Notes: a model not told the origin generated them from the letters alone. Shown: positions 7,524 to 16,430, numbered from the stretch's first letter. The stretch: 43,671 nucleotides of DNA from an uncultured Clostridia bacterium (GCA_944381455.1 CALWLF010000061.1:1-43671), one strand, 5' to 3'. Translations and numbers: made by a program.

Positions 7524-10184
7524 CTATTTTGTTTCATACCAGGTGCGCCCCATCTTCACCTCGGCCACCATGGGCACCGATAAGGATACGGCCTGTTCCA
7601 TGTCCTCTTTCAAAAGAGCCGAAACGGCTTCGATTTCCTCCACATGGGCTTCGATGAGCAATTCGTCGTGCACCTGCAAAATCAGCCGGGAACGGAATCC
7701 CCCTTCTGTCAAATGGCGGTGGACTTTCACCATGGCAATTTTGATGATGTCGGCGGCACTGCCCTGGATGGGCATATTCATGGCCACCCGCTCCCCAAAG
7801 GAGCGCTGCACAAAGTTGGATGCAGCCAGTTCCGGCATGGGCCGGCGGCGGCCAAAGAGGGTGGAGACATAGCCATTTTTCCGCCCGTCTTCGATGGCCC
7901 GGTCCAGATACCCTTTGATGTTTGGATATTGTTTGAAATAGCTTTCGATATAATGCTCTGCTTCTTTTCTTGGGATATCCAAGTCCTGGCTTAAGCTAAA
8001 GGCCCCAATGCCATAAACAATGCCGAAGTTGACCGCCTTGGCATTGCTTCTTTGCCGGTCGGTCACTTCGTCAAAGGGCACATGGAACACTTGAGAAGCC
8101 GTCAGACGGTGGATATCCTGCCCCTCCCGAAATGCGCGAATCAGCGTCTCATCCTGGGCCATGTGGGCCAAAAGCCGCAGCTCGATTTGAGAATAGTCGG
8201 CATCCAAGAACACATAGTTTTCGTCCGTTGGAATAAACACCTTGCGTAACTGCCGCCCCAGTTCCAGACGGATGGGGATATTCTGCAAGTTGGGCTCAGT
8301 GCTGGAGATACGGCCGGTGGCCGTCACGGTTTGATGGAAGGTGGAATAGATTTTTTCCGTCTTTTCATCCATCACATGTAACAGGCCGTCGGCATAGGTG
8401 CTTTTCAGTTTGCTTAACTGGCGGTAAAGCAGAATTTGTTCCACCAAGGGACTGTCGTTTTTCAGTTTTTCCAGCACATCGGCTGCCGTGGAGTAGCCGG
8501 TCTTTGTCTTTTTGCCGCCGGGCAACTGCAATTTTTCAAATAAAATCACACCCAGCTGTTTGGGCGAATTGATGTTAAATTCTTCTCCCGCCAGGCGGTA
8601 AATTTCTTCTGTCAATGTGTTTAAAGCGCTTTCCAACTCTTTGCCATAGGCAATGAGTCCCGCTTTATCCACCTTCATGCCCCATTTTTCCATATCCGAA
8701 AGCACCCAAAGCAGCGGCATTTCCACCTCGGTAAAGAGCTTTGTCTGCCCGTTTTCTTCCAATTTTTGCGCCATCACTTCCTTGCCGCGCCAAAGCACCT
8801 GGGCCTGGGGCAGGGCAAATTGCTCCCATTCTTTTTTGGAAAGAGAAAGCAGTGCTTTGCGGCTTTTACCTTTGCCCTGAACCTCTTCTTCGGAAGGGAA
8901 GCTTTCTTTGAGCCATTCTGCGGCAATATCGTCATAGGCATAGGTATCCCGCAGCGGATTTAACAAATAGGCAGCAATGGCCGTATCAAAGTAGGCCCCG
9001 CCCAGCTGGATGCCTAAGGGGCGCAGCGCCGCCTGGTCGGCTTTGATGCCATGGCCGATTTTTTGGATGCTTTCCTCTTCCAAAAACGGCCGCAAGGTCC
9101 CTTCCAGTGCCGCAAAAGAGGTTTCTCCCTCCAAAGGCAAAAAGGCGCTGCCGCTTTTTGGTCCGTAGAGAGAAAGCCCAACCAGACTGCCTGCTTCTTG
9201 AAACAGCGCATAGGCACAAGTCTTTTCTGCCATTAAATCTTTGATAAACGCCTCTGCCTCTCCTTTTTCCGTCAAAATCCGGCCTTCTGGGGCCTGGTCT
9301 GCCTTTCCTTCTTCTGCCGAAAACCGGCTTAATAACGCCTTTAACTCCAGGCTTTTCATCAATTCATAGGCTTCTTTGGACACTTGAGCAGGCAAAGAAG
9401 GCATGTCCTCCGGCACAAAAGTGATGGGCATATCCCGGACGATGGTGGCCAGATATTTGCTGAGCCTTGCCTGTTCGGCAAACTCCTGTAAGTTTTTGGA
9501 CGCTTTGGCCGGTTTCACCTCGGCGGCATGGGCAATGGCCTCTTCCACGCTGTGATAGGTCTGGATGATTTTTGCCGCCGTCTTTTCCCCAATGCCGGGC
9601 ACACCGGGAATGTTATCGGAAGCATCTCCCATGAGGGCCTTCATGTCAATAAATTCTGTGGGCGTTACGCCATAGGCTGCCTCCACGTCAGAAGCATAAT
9701 AGTCCTCCACTTCTGTCTTGCCGCCCTTTGTTTTTGGAATCCGCACCTTTAAGGTGTCGCTGGCCAGCTGCAATAAATCCCGGTCGCCGGAAACCACCAC
9801 CACATCATACCCGGCTTCTTCTGCCTGTTTGGAAAGGGTGCCTAAAATGTCGTCGGCTTCATAGCCGTCCATGGCAAACTGCTTGACGCCCATGGCCGTC
9901 AGCAGTTCCTTTAACAGCGGCATCTGGCTGGCCAATTCTTCCGGCATTCCCTTTCTCGTTCCCTTATAGCCTTCAAAGGTTTGATGGCGAAAGGTGGGCG
10001 CTTTGCGGTCAAAAGCCACTGCCAGATGGTCCGGCTTGTCCTCTTCCAGCAGCTTCAGCACAATATGAAAAAATCCGTGGATGGCGTTGGTATACTGGCC
10101 TTTGCCGTTACTTAACAGCGGCACGCCGTAATAAGCCCGGTTTACCAGGCTGTTGCCATCAATCAGCATCACTTTCTGTTTCAT
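7524..10184 (-). CDS. polA: DNA polymerase I
   Basis: An 886-residue family A polymerase for Okazaki-fragment processing and repair. The N-terminal 5'-3' exonuclease domain (about 1-290) has LIDGNSLVNRAYYG, AFDRKAPTFRH, YEADDILGT and VVSGDRDLLQL. The middle domain (about 310-490) has the 3'-5' exonuclease fold but lacks the proofreading DxE: the first motif reads CAYALFQEAG, so no proofreading is expected, as in Bacillus-type enzymes. The polymerase domain carries motif A DADYSQIELR (near 665), motif B RSNAKAVNFGIVYG and motif C QVHDE (near 837). The start is the ATG at 10184 with GGAGG 5 bases ahead, not the ATG four codons upstream. First gene of the operon reaching galT. Confidence 0.97.
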   Translation of the reverse strand: MKQKVMLIDGNSLVNRAYYGVPLLSNGKGQYTNAIHGFFHIVLKLLEEDKPDHLAVAFDRKAPTFRHQTFEGYKGTRKGMPEELASQMPLLKELLTAMGVKQFAMDGYEADDILGTLSKQAEEAGYDVVVVSGDRDLLQLASDTLKVRIPKTKGGKTEVEDYYASDVEAAYGVTPTEFIDMKALMGDASDNIPGVPGIGEKTAAKIIQTYHSVEEAIAHAAEVKPAKASKNLQEFAEQARLSKYLATIVRDMPITFVPEDMPSLPAQVSKEAYELMKSLELKALLSRFSAEEGKADQAPEGRILTEKGEAEAFIKDLMAEKTCAYALFQEAGSLVGLSLYGPKSGSAFLPLEGETSFAALEGTLRPFLEEESIQKIGHGIKADQAALRPLGIQLGGAYFDTAIAAYLLNPLRDTYAYDDIAAEWLKESFPSEEEVQGKGKSRKALLSLSKKEWEQFALPQAQVLWRGKEVMAQKLEENGQTKLFTEVEMPLLWVLSDMEKWGMKVDKAGLIAYGKELESALNTLTEEIYRLAGEEFNINSPKQLGVILFEKLQLPGGKKTKTGYSTAADVLEKLKNDSPLVEQILLYRQLSKLKSTYADGLLHVMDEKTEKIYSTFHQTVTATGRISSTEPNLQNIPIRLELGRQLRKVFIPTDENYVFLDADYSQIELRLLAHMAQDETLIRAFREGQDIHRLTASQVFHVPFDEVTDRQRSNAKAVNFGIVYGIGAFSLSQDLDIPRKEAEHYIESYFKQYPNIKGYLDRAIEDGRKNGYVSTLFGRRRPMPELAASNFVQRSFGERVAMNMPIQGSAADIIKIAMVKVHRHLTEGGFRSRLILQVHDELLIEAHVEEIEAVSALLKEDMEQAVSLSVPMVAEVKMGRTWYETK

Positions 10185-10222
10185 AATCTCCTCCATCGGT
10201 ATCCATACACATACTTCTTTTT

Positions 10223-10228
10223 ATTATA
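10223..10228 (-). promoter_or_regulatory. Likely -10 element of the polA operon
   Basis: A perfect TATAAT on the minus strand, 39 bases before the polA start. The bases 17-18 upstream (TATCGT) are a poor -35, so the call rests on the -10 and its position. Confidence 0.45.
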
Positions 10229-10365
10229 CACCTTTTTCTACAAAAACGATAGCCATAAATTTCCCGTTTCCGATGCCGAAACAAGCCATTTTTTTCCAAG
10301 GCCAAGCACAAAGCGCCCAGATCAGGCATACAGTGAAAAGAAAATGGAGCAAAGGAAGTATGAGA

Positions 10366-11373
10366 ATGAAAAAAGCTTGGATTTCTGTTTTGCTGGCAGC
10401 GGCCATGGGCCTTGGCTTTGCCGGCTGTGCCAAAGAGGAGACGGCGCTGACGCCGGTGCGGCTTAACGAAGTGGTGCACTCTATCTTCTATGCGCCCCAG
10501 TATGTGGCCATGGAGCTGGGCTATTTTGAGGAGGAAGGGCTGGACATTACGCTGGATGTGGGGCAGGGCGCCGATAAAAGCATGACAGCCCTCCTTTCGG
10601 GCAGCGCCGATATTGCCCTGTTGGGGATGGAAGCCGGCATCTATGTCCACCAGGAAGGAAAGGAAAACGGCGCCGTCCCCTTCGCCCAGCTGACTCAGCG
10701 GGCCGGTAACTTCCTCTTGGCCAGAGAAGAAGATCCCGATTTTCAATGGAGCGACTTAAAAGGCCATTCCATCATCGGCGGTCGCAGCGGCGGCATGCCC
10801 CAAATGATTTTGGAATATATCCTCAAGGAAAACGGCCTGGATCCAGAAACAGATGTGGATTTGATTACCAATCTTTCTTTCACCTCCACCGCCAGCGCCT
10901 TTGCCGCTGGAGAAGGCGATTATACGGTGGAATTTGAGCCGGTGGCCACCACCTTGGAAGAACAGGGCGCAGGCCATATTGTGGCTTCTTTGGGCGAGGG
11001 CAGCGGCTATGTGCCCTATACCGTCTATATGACCACCCCCCAATACTTGGCAGAGCATCCCGATGTGGTGCAGGGCTTTACCAACGCCATCTACCGGGCC
11101 CAGCTTTATATGAAAACCCACAGCGCAGCAGAGATTGCTGCCCTCTGCCAGCCCTACTTTGAAGAAAATTCCCTGGAAACATTAACCACCATCATCGACC
11201 GCTATCAATCCCAGGACACCTGGACCAAAACACCTGCTTTCAGCGAGGATGCCTTTGACAATATCCAAACCATCATGGCCGAAAGCGGCGAGCTGGCCGC
11301 CCCCTTGGATTTTGATACGTTCATTGATCAAAGCTTCGCCCTCACTGCCGTGGAAACCATCCCTGAGGAATAA
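10366..11373 (+). CDS. NitT/TauT-type ABC transporter substrate-binding lipoprotein
   Basis: A 335-residue lipoprotein with a signal peptide ending FAGC (Cys21). The mature part follows the SsuA/ThiY/NMT1 pattern: VVHSIFYAPQYVAMELGYFEEEGLD, then a GADKSMTALLSGSADIALLG region (near 60-80), SDLKGHSIIGGRSGGMPQ, and FEPVATTLEEQGAGH. Relatives bind nitrate, sulfonates, taurine or thiamine precursors; the ligand is unknown here. The ATG at 10366 is 9 bases after AAAGGA; the ATG at 10360 is only 3 bases after it and would add two residues. The gene is alone: no permease or ATPase follows, and a terminator stands directly after the stop. Confidence 0.88.
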   Translation: MKKAWISVLLAAAMGLGFAGCAKEETALTPVRLNEVVHSIFYAPQYVAMELGYFEEEGLDITLDVGQGADKSMTALLSGSADIALLGMEAGIYVHQEGKENGAVPFAQLTQRAGNFLLAREEDPDFQWSDLKGHSIIGGRSGGMPQMILEYILKENGLDPETDVDLITNLSFTSTASAFAAGEGDYTVEFEPVATTLEEQGAGHIVASLGEGSGYVPYTVYMTTPQYLAEHPDVVQGFTNAIYRAQLYMKTHSAAEIAALCQPYFEENSLETLTTIIDRYQSQDTWTKTPAFSEDAFDNIQTIMAESGELAAPLDFDTFIDQSFALTAVETIPEE

Positions 11374-11376
11374 CAA

Positions 11377-11417
11377 AAAAAGCCTTTGCAGCCATCAAGC
11401 ACCTGCAAAGGCTTTTT
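11377..11417. terminator. Bidirectional terminator between the binding-protein gene and kamA-like gene
   Basis: AAAAAGCCTTTGCAG (11377-11391) pairs with CTGCAAAGGCTTTT (11403-11417) around an 11-base loop. It serves both convergent genes. Confidence 0.92.
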
Positions 11418-11432
11418 CTATGGATCCTTTTG

Positions 11433-12560
11433 TTATAGGCCAAACCGGCTTGCCGCATCCTGCGGCAGCTCATCCAGCCAACATTGGTCTTCTTTTAGTG
11501 GCAGAACAAAGGTCTTGCCATAATTTTGTGGATATTTGGCCTCCTGATACCGAAACAGCATCTGGTTTTCGTTCATGATACCGAGAAATTCCATCTTTCC
11601 CGTTTCGTGGCTCATGACAAAGTTGAAGCTTTTTGCCAAGCCGTTGAGCTTGCTTTTGGCTTCTTCCACCACCCGGTAGCCCGTTAAAATGGGCACCTGG
11701 AATTGGTTTTTCACGCCTGTGACAGGGCGGCACTGGAAAATATAATAAGGATCGACGCCAATGGAGGTAAGGCGCCGCATCAAGGTGGCCATGGTGTCTG
11801 GGTTGTCGTTGACGCCTTTTAAGAGCACCGCCTGGTTTTTCACTGTGATGCCCACTTTTTCCAGCGCTTCCACCGCCTTGGTGGCCTGGGGTGTGATTTC
11901 CTTGGGATGATTAAACTGGGTGATGACATAGATGGTTTTTTTATGGTTATACCGTTCTAAAATATCCAATAGCTCCGGATCTTCCGTAATCCGCTGGGGC
12001 AGCACCACAGGAATGCGGGTGCCAAAACGGATAAAATCCAAATGGTCAATTTGTGTAAAAGCCTCCAAATATTTCATAATGACATAATTGCTGTTTAAAA
12101 AAGCATCGCCGCCGGAAACAAGGATATTGCTGATTTCTGTATGCTCTGTCACATAATCCACCATTTCTTGAAAATGAGTCAGCACTTCCTTATCTGTCGC
12201 CCCCACCATCCGTTTGCGAAAACAATGGCGGCAATACATGGCACATCGGCTGGTGGATAAAATCAAAGCCGTCTGGCTATACTTGTGCTGCAATCCTGTA
12301 ATGACGGTGTTGGTGCCTTCGCCGCTGGTGTCTTCTGCACCGCCCGGCATCTGCTCAATCACCGAAGGAACACACATTTTCCGCACTGGATCGGCAGGAT
12401 CGGCAGGATCAATCAAGGATAAATAGTATTCTGGTACGGACATAGGATAGTCTTTCACAATCCCGTCTATTCTGCGCACTTCTTCTTCTGAAAGTGAAAG
12501 ATAGGGCTGTAACTGGGTACCGGTTGTTTTATTACGTTTCAATGCTTCCATCCAGGGCAT
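11433..12560 (-). CDS. KamA-family radical SAM protein (lysine 2,3-aminomutase-like)
   Basis: A 375-residue radical SAM protein. The cluster motif is Cys106, Cys110 and Cys113 (CAMYCRHC), followed by FRKRMVG and the NILVSGGDAFL strand, as in lysine 2,3-aminomutases. Two aminomutase features are missing. The substrate-binding Asp (YIYQCD in the clostridial enzyme) is Arg277 (YIFQCRP), and the Gly-rich loop with the PLP-binding Lys is absent: the segment after residue 305 is short (AKSFNFVMSHETGKMEFLG). It is therefore probably not a lysine 2,3-aminomutase; its reaction is unknown. The ATG at 12560 follows AAAGGAGG by 7 bases. Monocistronic. Confidence 0.8.
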   Translation of the reverse strand: MPWMEALKRNKTTGTQLQPYLSLSEEEVRRIDGIVKDYPMSVPEYYLSLIDPADPADPVRKMCVPSVIEQMPGGAEDTSGEGTNTVITGLQHKYSQTALILSTSRCAMYCRHCFRKRMVGATDKEVLTHFQEMVDYVTEHTEISNILVSGGDAFLNSNYVIMKYLEAFTQIDHLDFIRFGTRIPVVLPQRITEDPELLDILERYNHKKTIYVITQFNHPKEITPQATKAVEALEKVGITVKNQAVLLKGVNDNPDTMATLMRRLTSIGVDPYYIFQCRPVTGVKNQFQVPILTGYRVVEEAKSKLNGLAKSFNFVMSHETGKMEFLGIMNENQMLFRYQEAKYPQNYGKTFVLPLKEDQCWLDELPQDAASRFGL

Positions 12561-13045
12561 AAAAACGCCTCCTTTCCTCTGCCTGGACCAAAGTCCAAGC
12601 ACACTGGCAGCCGGCACATATCCCCCTATGCCTTGGCTGCTTTTGCTATACCATCATCCATCCAAATCCTCTCCTTCTGCGGCAACTTCCATTGCCTTTC
12701 AAAACCCCCATCCATAGCCTCTTTTTCACGCCATTTCCTATCTAACCATCATTTCTTCGTGAATCAGCTATCTATAATTATTATACCTGATTTTTCCCTG
12801 CCGTCCTATGAAATTTTATACCAAAAATACATTTTGTGCGTTTTCCGAAAAAAGGAACAATAAAATCAGGTTTTTTTTCATTGATTTGTTTTAGGAAAAA
12901 AATAGAAAATTTGAAAAAAATCAGGCCCTTTGAACAAAAAATATGTTCGTTTTTTTCCTTTTTATCTATTTCCTTTTATAATCTATATTGAATACTTCTA
13001 ATTTTCCCCGTCAAAATTGCTCATTATTTCGTATTGATTGCATCA

Positions 13046-13059
13046 TTGACTTATGTCAA
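13046..13059. promoter_or_regulatory. Crp/Fnr-family operator-like palindrome
   Basis: TTGAC-TTAT-GTCAA is a perfect 5-base inverted repeat with a 4-base spacer, the geometry of Fnr-type sites (TTGAT-N4-ATCAA). Its centre is about 95 bases before the predicted start of the ferredoxin transcript. A redox- or nitrosative-stress regulator such as an HcpR-like protein is plausible but not shown. Confidence 0.5.
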
Positions 13060-13132
13060 AAAAAATTTTTCTGAAAAAAGAAGACCAATCCATCAGTATG
13101 TTGTTTTTCCAACAGACCACTCCAGCCATCTT

Positions 13133-13141
13133 TGTTATACT
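13133..13141 (+). promoter_or_regulatory. Extended -10 promoter of the ferredoxin gene
   Basis: TG at 13133-13134 followed by TATACT (13136-13141) is an extended -10. There is no good -35, which fits activation from the upstream palindrome. Confidence 0.5.
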
Positions 13142-13174
13142 GTAACCACATCAACCACAAAAGGAGGAATCCAC

Positions 13175-13855
13175 TTGTTACGAACCATCATTCGCATTGA
13201 TGAAGATAGATGTAATGGTTGCGGTCTTTGCGCTGCCGCCTGCCACGAAGGCGCCATTGCCATGGTAAATGGCAAAGCAAAACTGATCCGGGATGACTAT
13301 TGTGACGGCCTTGGCAACTGCCTGCCCGTCTGTCCCACCGGCGCCATTTCCTTTGAAGAACGGGAAGCCCTTCCCTATGACGAAGCGGCCGTCAAAGCCA
13401 GACAAGCGGCCGCTTGTCCCGGAAGCCAAAGCAAATCCTTCTCCCCTGCCCCGGCGGCTTCTTTGGAAGGGGAACTGCCTTCCCAGCTTGCCCAGTGGCC
13501 GGTGCAAATCCGCCTGGCTCCTCTCCAGGCCCCCTATTTTCAAGGTGCCCATTTGCTGATTGCCTCCGACTGCTCTGCCTTTGCCCATGGCGATTTCCAC
13601 CGCCGCTTTATGCAAGGCAAAGTCACCCTCATCGGCTGCCCTAAGCTGGATCCAGTGGACTATCGGGAAAAGCTGACGGCTATTTTTGACCAAAACGACA
13701 TCCAATCCCTCACCGTCACCCGGATGGAAGTGCCTTGCTGCGGCGGACTGAGCGCCGCTGTGCTGGATGCCGTATCCCAAAGCAAAAAGCAAATCCCCGT
13801 CACCATCGTCACCCTCTCCATCAAAGGAGAAGTTTTAAAAGAAGAAACGTTTTAA
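13175..13855 (+). CDS. 4Fe-4S ferredoxin with C-terminal Cys-containing domain
   Basis: A 226-residue iron-sulfur protein. Cluster 1 is canonical, CxxCxxCxxxC at Cys13, 16, 19 and 23. Cluster 2 reads CDGLGNCLPVCP (Cys43, 49, 53) with Leu46 in place of the second Cys, so it has only three ligands in the usual positions. The C-terminal half has LIASDCSAFAHGDFH, LIGCPKLDP and VPCCGG, more possible metal-binding Cys. I start at TTG 13175 because AAGGAGG lies 7 bases ahead; no ATG fits. Ferredoxins of this build are reported near hybrid-cluster protein genes under HcpR-type regulators, which agrees with the upstream site, but no hcp gene is in the window. Confidence 0.85.
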   Translation: MLRTIIRIDEDRCNGCGLCAAACHEGAIAMVNGKAKLIRDDYCDGLGNCLPVCPTGAISFEEREALPYDEAAVKARQAAACPGSQSKSFSPAPAASLEGELPSQLAQWPVQIRLAPLQAPYFQGAHLLIASDCSAFAHGDFHRRFMQGKVTLIGCPKLDPVDYREKLTAIFDQNDIQSLTVTRMEVPCCGGLSAAVLDAVSQSKKQIPVTIVTLSIKGEVLKEETF

Positions 13856-13897
13856 ACTCCCCTGCTGGATAGATTCATCCAAGCCATCCCTCCCATC

Positions 13898-13941
13898 AAA
13901 AAAGCCCAAACCAAGGCGCTCCCCCTGGTTTGGGCTTTTTT
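13898..13941. terminator. Bidirectional terminator between ferredoxin gene and aspS
   Basis: A perfect 16-bp stem (13898-13913 with 13926-13941), core GCCCAAACCA, flanked by A and T runs. Confidence 0.93.
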
Positions 13942-13971
13942 CTTATTCTTTCTTTTCTTGAATGAAAAATC

Positions 13972-15765
13972 TTACTCTGCCGTTTCTTCAGTTTCTTGAG
14001 CCACCACAGCAATGCCCAGTTCATCCAGCTGTTTTTGTTCCACCGTTCCTGGTGCTTCTGTCATTGGGCAGCTGGCGTCTTTTACTTTCGGGAATGCAAT
14101 GACATCGCGGATGCTGGATGCACCTGTCATCAGCATCACCATGCGGTCAAAGCCGAAGGCCAACCCGCCATGAGGCGGCACGCCATACTGGAAGGCATCC
14201 AGCAGGAAACGGAACTGTTCATAAGCCTGTTCCGGCGTAAAGCCCAGCAATTCGAACATTTTGTTTTGAATATCGCTGCGATGGATACGGATGGAGCCGC
14301 CGCCCAGTTCCACGCCGTTTAACACCATGTCGTAGGCCTTGGCCCGTACTTTGCCCGGGTCGGTGTCCAGCAGAGGGATGTCTTCTTCCATGGGCATGGT
14401 AAATGGATGGTGTACGGCCACAAACCGGTTTTCTTCTTCGTCCCATTCCAGCATTGGAAATTCCGTAATCCACAAGAAGCGATACTCGTCTGGCTTGGTC
14501 AGTTCCAGCTTTCTTGCCAATTCGCAACGCAGTGCGCCCAAGGCATCAAAGACCACTTTATCCTTATCGGCACAGATCAGAATCAAGTCGCCAGGTTTGG
14601 CGCCCATGGCCGATACAATTTCTGCCATTTTTTCTTCGGTGAAGAATTTGGCAATTTGGCTTTTGATGGAGCCGTCGTCGTTGACCACAATCCACGCCAA
14701 GCCTTTGGCCTGATAGGTTTTGACAAATTCCACCAAAGCGTCAATCTGTTTTCTTGGGAAATGGCCGCATCCTTCGGCGTTGATGGCCCGTACCGAGCCC
14801 CCGTTTTCCAATGCGTTTTTAAACACCACAAAGTCCGTGCCCCGTACCACATCGGAAATGTTTTTCAGTTCCATGCCAAAACGCAAGTCCGGCTTGTCAG
14901 AACCAAAGCGCTCCATGCCTTCGGCATAGGTCATCCGCTCAAAAGGCACCTGGACATCCACGTTCAGCACTTCTTTGAACACTTTTTGGATCAACCGTTC
15001 GTTCAAATCCAAAATGTCTTCCTGGTCCACAAAGGAAAGCTCCATGTCGATCTGGGTAAACTCCGGCTGACGGTCGGCCCGCAAGTCTTCGTCACGGAAA
15101 CATTTGGCCAACTGATAATACCGGTCCATGCCGCTGACCATCAAAAGCTGTTTAAAGAGCTGTGGGCTTTGGGGCAGGGCATAGAAGCTGCCTGGATGCA
15201 CCCGGCTTGGCACCAAATAGTCTCTGGCCCCTTCCGGTGTGCTTTTGCCAAGCATCGGTGTTTCAATTTCCAAAAAGCCTTCTTCATTTAAGAATTGGCG
15301 CACCACCTGAGCCACCTGATGGCGCAGGTACAAGTTGCGGAACATATCGGGACGGCGCAGGTCCACATAACGATATTTCAGGCGGATATCGTCTTTGGTC
15401 TGGATGTTTTCTTCCACAGGAAACGGCGGCGTTTCCGATTCGGAAAAAATCCGCACTTCTTCAGCCAAAATTTCCACCTTGCCGGTTTTCATGGCCGGGT
15501 TGATGTTGGCTTCTTCTCTGGCGGCCACTGTACCGGTGATGGCCACCACATATTCGCTGCGGATGCGTTCTGCCTTTTCAAAGACTTCTGCTGCTGTGTT
15601 TTGGTCTGCCACGGCCTGCACAATGCCGCTGCGGTCTCTTAATGCAATAAAAATCAGCTGGCCCAAGTCCCGGCGGCGCTGCACCCAGCCCATCACCGTC
15701 ACCTTCTGGCCAATGAGCGTTTCATCCACCATGCCGCACAGATGGCTTCTTTTTAAACCCTTCAT
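13972..15765 (-). CDS. aspS: Aspartyl-tRNA synthetase
   Basis: A 597-residue class IIb synthetase that charges tRNA-Asp. The N-terminal OB-fold anticodon domain has VTVMGWVQRRRDLGQLIF. Motif 2 is FRDEDLRADRQPEFTQIDMELSFV (near residue 210-235). The bacterial GAD insertion follows (about 280-410), and motif 3 is GLAFGFDRMVMLM near the C-terminus. Length matches bacterial AspRS (about 590). I prefer the ATG at 15765, with GGGAG 5 bases ahead; the ATG four codons earlier (15777) follows AGGAG by 11 bases and is possible. It stands alone, with no T-box in front. A TATAAT at 15824-15829 on the minus strand is a likely -10. Confidence 0.97.
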   Translation of the reverse strand: MKGLKRSHLCGMVDETLIGQKVTVMGWVQRRRDLGQLIFIALRDRSGIVQAVADQNTAAEVFEKAERIRSEYVVAITGTVAAREEANINPAMKTGKVEILAEEVRIFSESETPPFPVEENIQTKDDIRLKYRYVDLRRPDMFRNLYLRHQVAQVVRQFLNEEGFLEIETPMLGKSTPEGARDYLVPSRVHPGSFYALPQSPQLFKQLLMVSGMDRYYQLAKCFRDEDLRADRQPEFTQIDMELSFVDQEDILDLNERLIQKVFKEVLNVDVQVPFERMTYAEGMERFGSDKPDLRFGMELKNISDVVRGTDFVVFKNALENGGSVRAINAEGCGHFPRKQIDALVEFVKTYQAKGLAWIVVNDDGSIKSQIAKFFTEEKMAEIVSAMGAKPGDLILICADKDKVVFDALGALRCELARKLELTKPDEYRFLWITEFPMLEWDEEENRFVAVHHPFTMPMEEDIPLLDTDPGKVRAKAYDMVLNGVELGGGSIRIHRSDIQNKMFELLGFTPEQAYEQFRFLLDAFQYGVPPHGGLAFGFDRMVMLMTGASSIRDVIAFPKVKDASCPMTEAPGTVEQKQLDELGIAVVAQETEETAE

Positions 15766-15920
15766 CGATTCTCCCATACTGCTTCGATCTCCTTATCTGG
15801 TGTAGTCCTAAATTTTCACTTTTATTATACTATCAGAAACGGGCCGAAACTGCAATCCTTTCCGGAAAAAATGGCGCTTTCTCTGCCACAAAAATTCTCC
15901 TGCTTGCCACAAAAAAGAGC

Positions 15921-15949
15921 TGGACGATGTCCCTATCTTCTTTTATACT
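15921..15949 (+). promoter_or_regulatory. Promoter of the XRE regulator at 15975
   Basis: TGGACG (15921-15926) and TATACT (15944-15949) are 17 bases apart; the transcript would start about 20 bases before the ATG. Confidence 0.5.
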
Positions 15950-15974
15950 AAAAGAAGAAAAGGAGGGATCCATC

Positions 15975-16430
15975 ATGCATCTTGGCAGCCGTCTCGTCAC
16001 AGCCAGAAAACGAACTGGCCTTTCACAAGAACAAGCAGCCGCTCATCTTGGCGTCAGCCGTCAAACCGTCTCCAAATGGGAACAGGAAGCATCCATCCCC
16101 AATTTGCTGGAAGCCCAGCAGCTTTCCCTGCTTTACGGCGTCACTCTGGAAGAATTATTGGAACAGCCTTCCCCTCAACAGCAAGCAGAAGCAGCCATCG
16201 CATCCATTGACGACAAAACGCAGCAGGAAGTGGACTGGAGCAAAGCCTGGGCAACCAAATATCCCATCTTGTCCACTTATCAACAACAAGTGGATTTGCC
16301 CACCTATGCTGTCCCTTTAAAAAAGCTGCTTTCCCGTCTGAGAGTCAACTATCACTATACCGATGAAGAGGCTTTGCTGGTGCTCAAAGACATTTTGGCC
16401 ACCGTCTGGCAGCATCCGGAACAATTTTAA
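15975..16430 (+). CDS. XRE-family transcriptional regulator with C-terminal extension
   Basis: A 151-residue protein. Residues 1-60 form an XRE/Cro helix-turn-helix: LGSRLVTARKRTGLSQEQAAAHLGVSRQTVSKWEQEASIP, then LLYGVTLEELLEQ. The second half (about 75-151) matches no domain I recognise; it is rich in Trp, Tyr and Leu (VDWSKAWATKYPILSTYQQ; LKKLLSRLRVNYHYTDEEALL) and may bind a ligand or dimerise. The ATG at 15975 is 8 bases after AGGAGG. Monocistronic, with its own promoter and terminator; target unknown. Confidence 0.85.
   Translation: MHLGSRLVTARKRTGLSQEQAAAHLGVSRQTVSKWEQEASIPNLLEAQQLSLLYGVTLEELLEQPSPQQQAEAAIASIDDKTQQEVDWSKAWATKYPILSTYQQQVDLPTYAVPLKKLLSRLRVNYHYTDEEALLVLKDILATVWQHPEQF

Larger units (their letters stand above)
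12561..13174. other. Divergent intergenic region of 614 bases, no gene
   Basis: AT-rich, with long T and A runs, between the minus-strand KamA-like gene and the plus-strand ferredoxin gene. An open frame at 12633-12863 encodes a low-complexity peptide without a ribosome binding site and is not a gene. A minus-strand TATAAT (12780-12785) is the best -10 for the KamA-like gene, leaving a leader of about 210 bases. A plus-strand TATAAT at 12977-12982 has no -35. GAACA and TGTTC at 12932-12948 form a weak dyad. The Crp/Fnr-like site and ferredoxin promoter are listed separately. Confidence 0.6.

Noticed and set aside
12633-12863. 76-codon plus-strand open frame
   Set aside because: Low-complexity peptide, no ribosome binding site, in the AT-rich KamA-ferredoxin gap.
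13178-13792. 204-codon minus-strand frame opposite the ferredoxin
   Set aside because: The plus strand has the 4Fe-4S motifs and a good ribosome binding site; this is its shadow.
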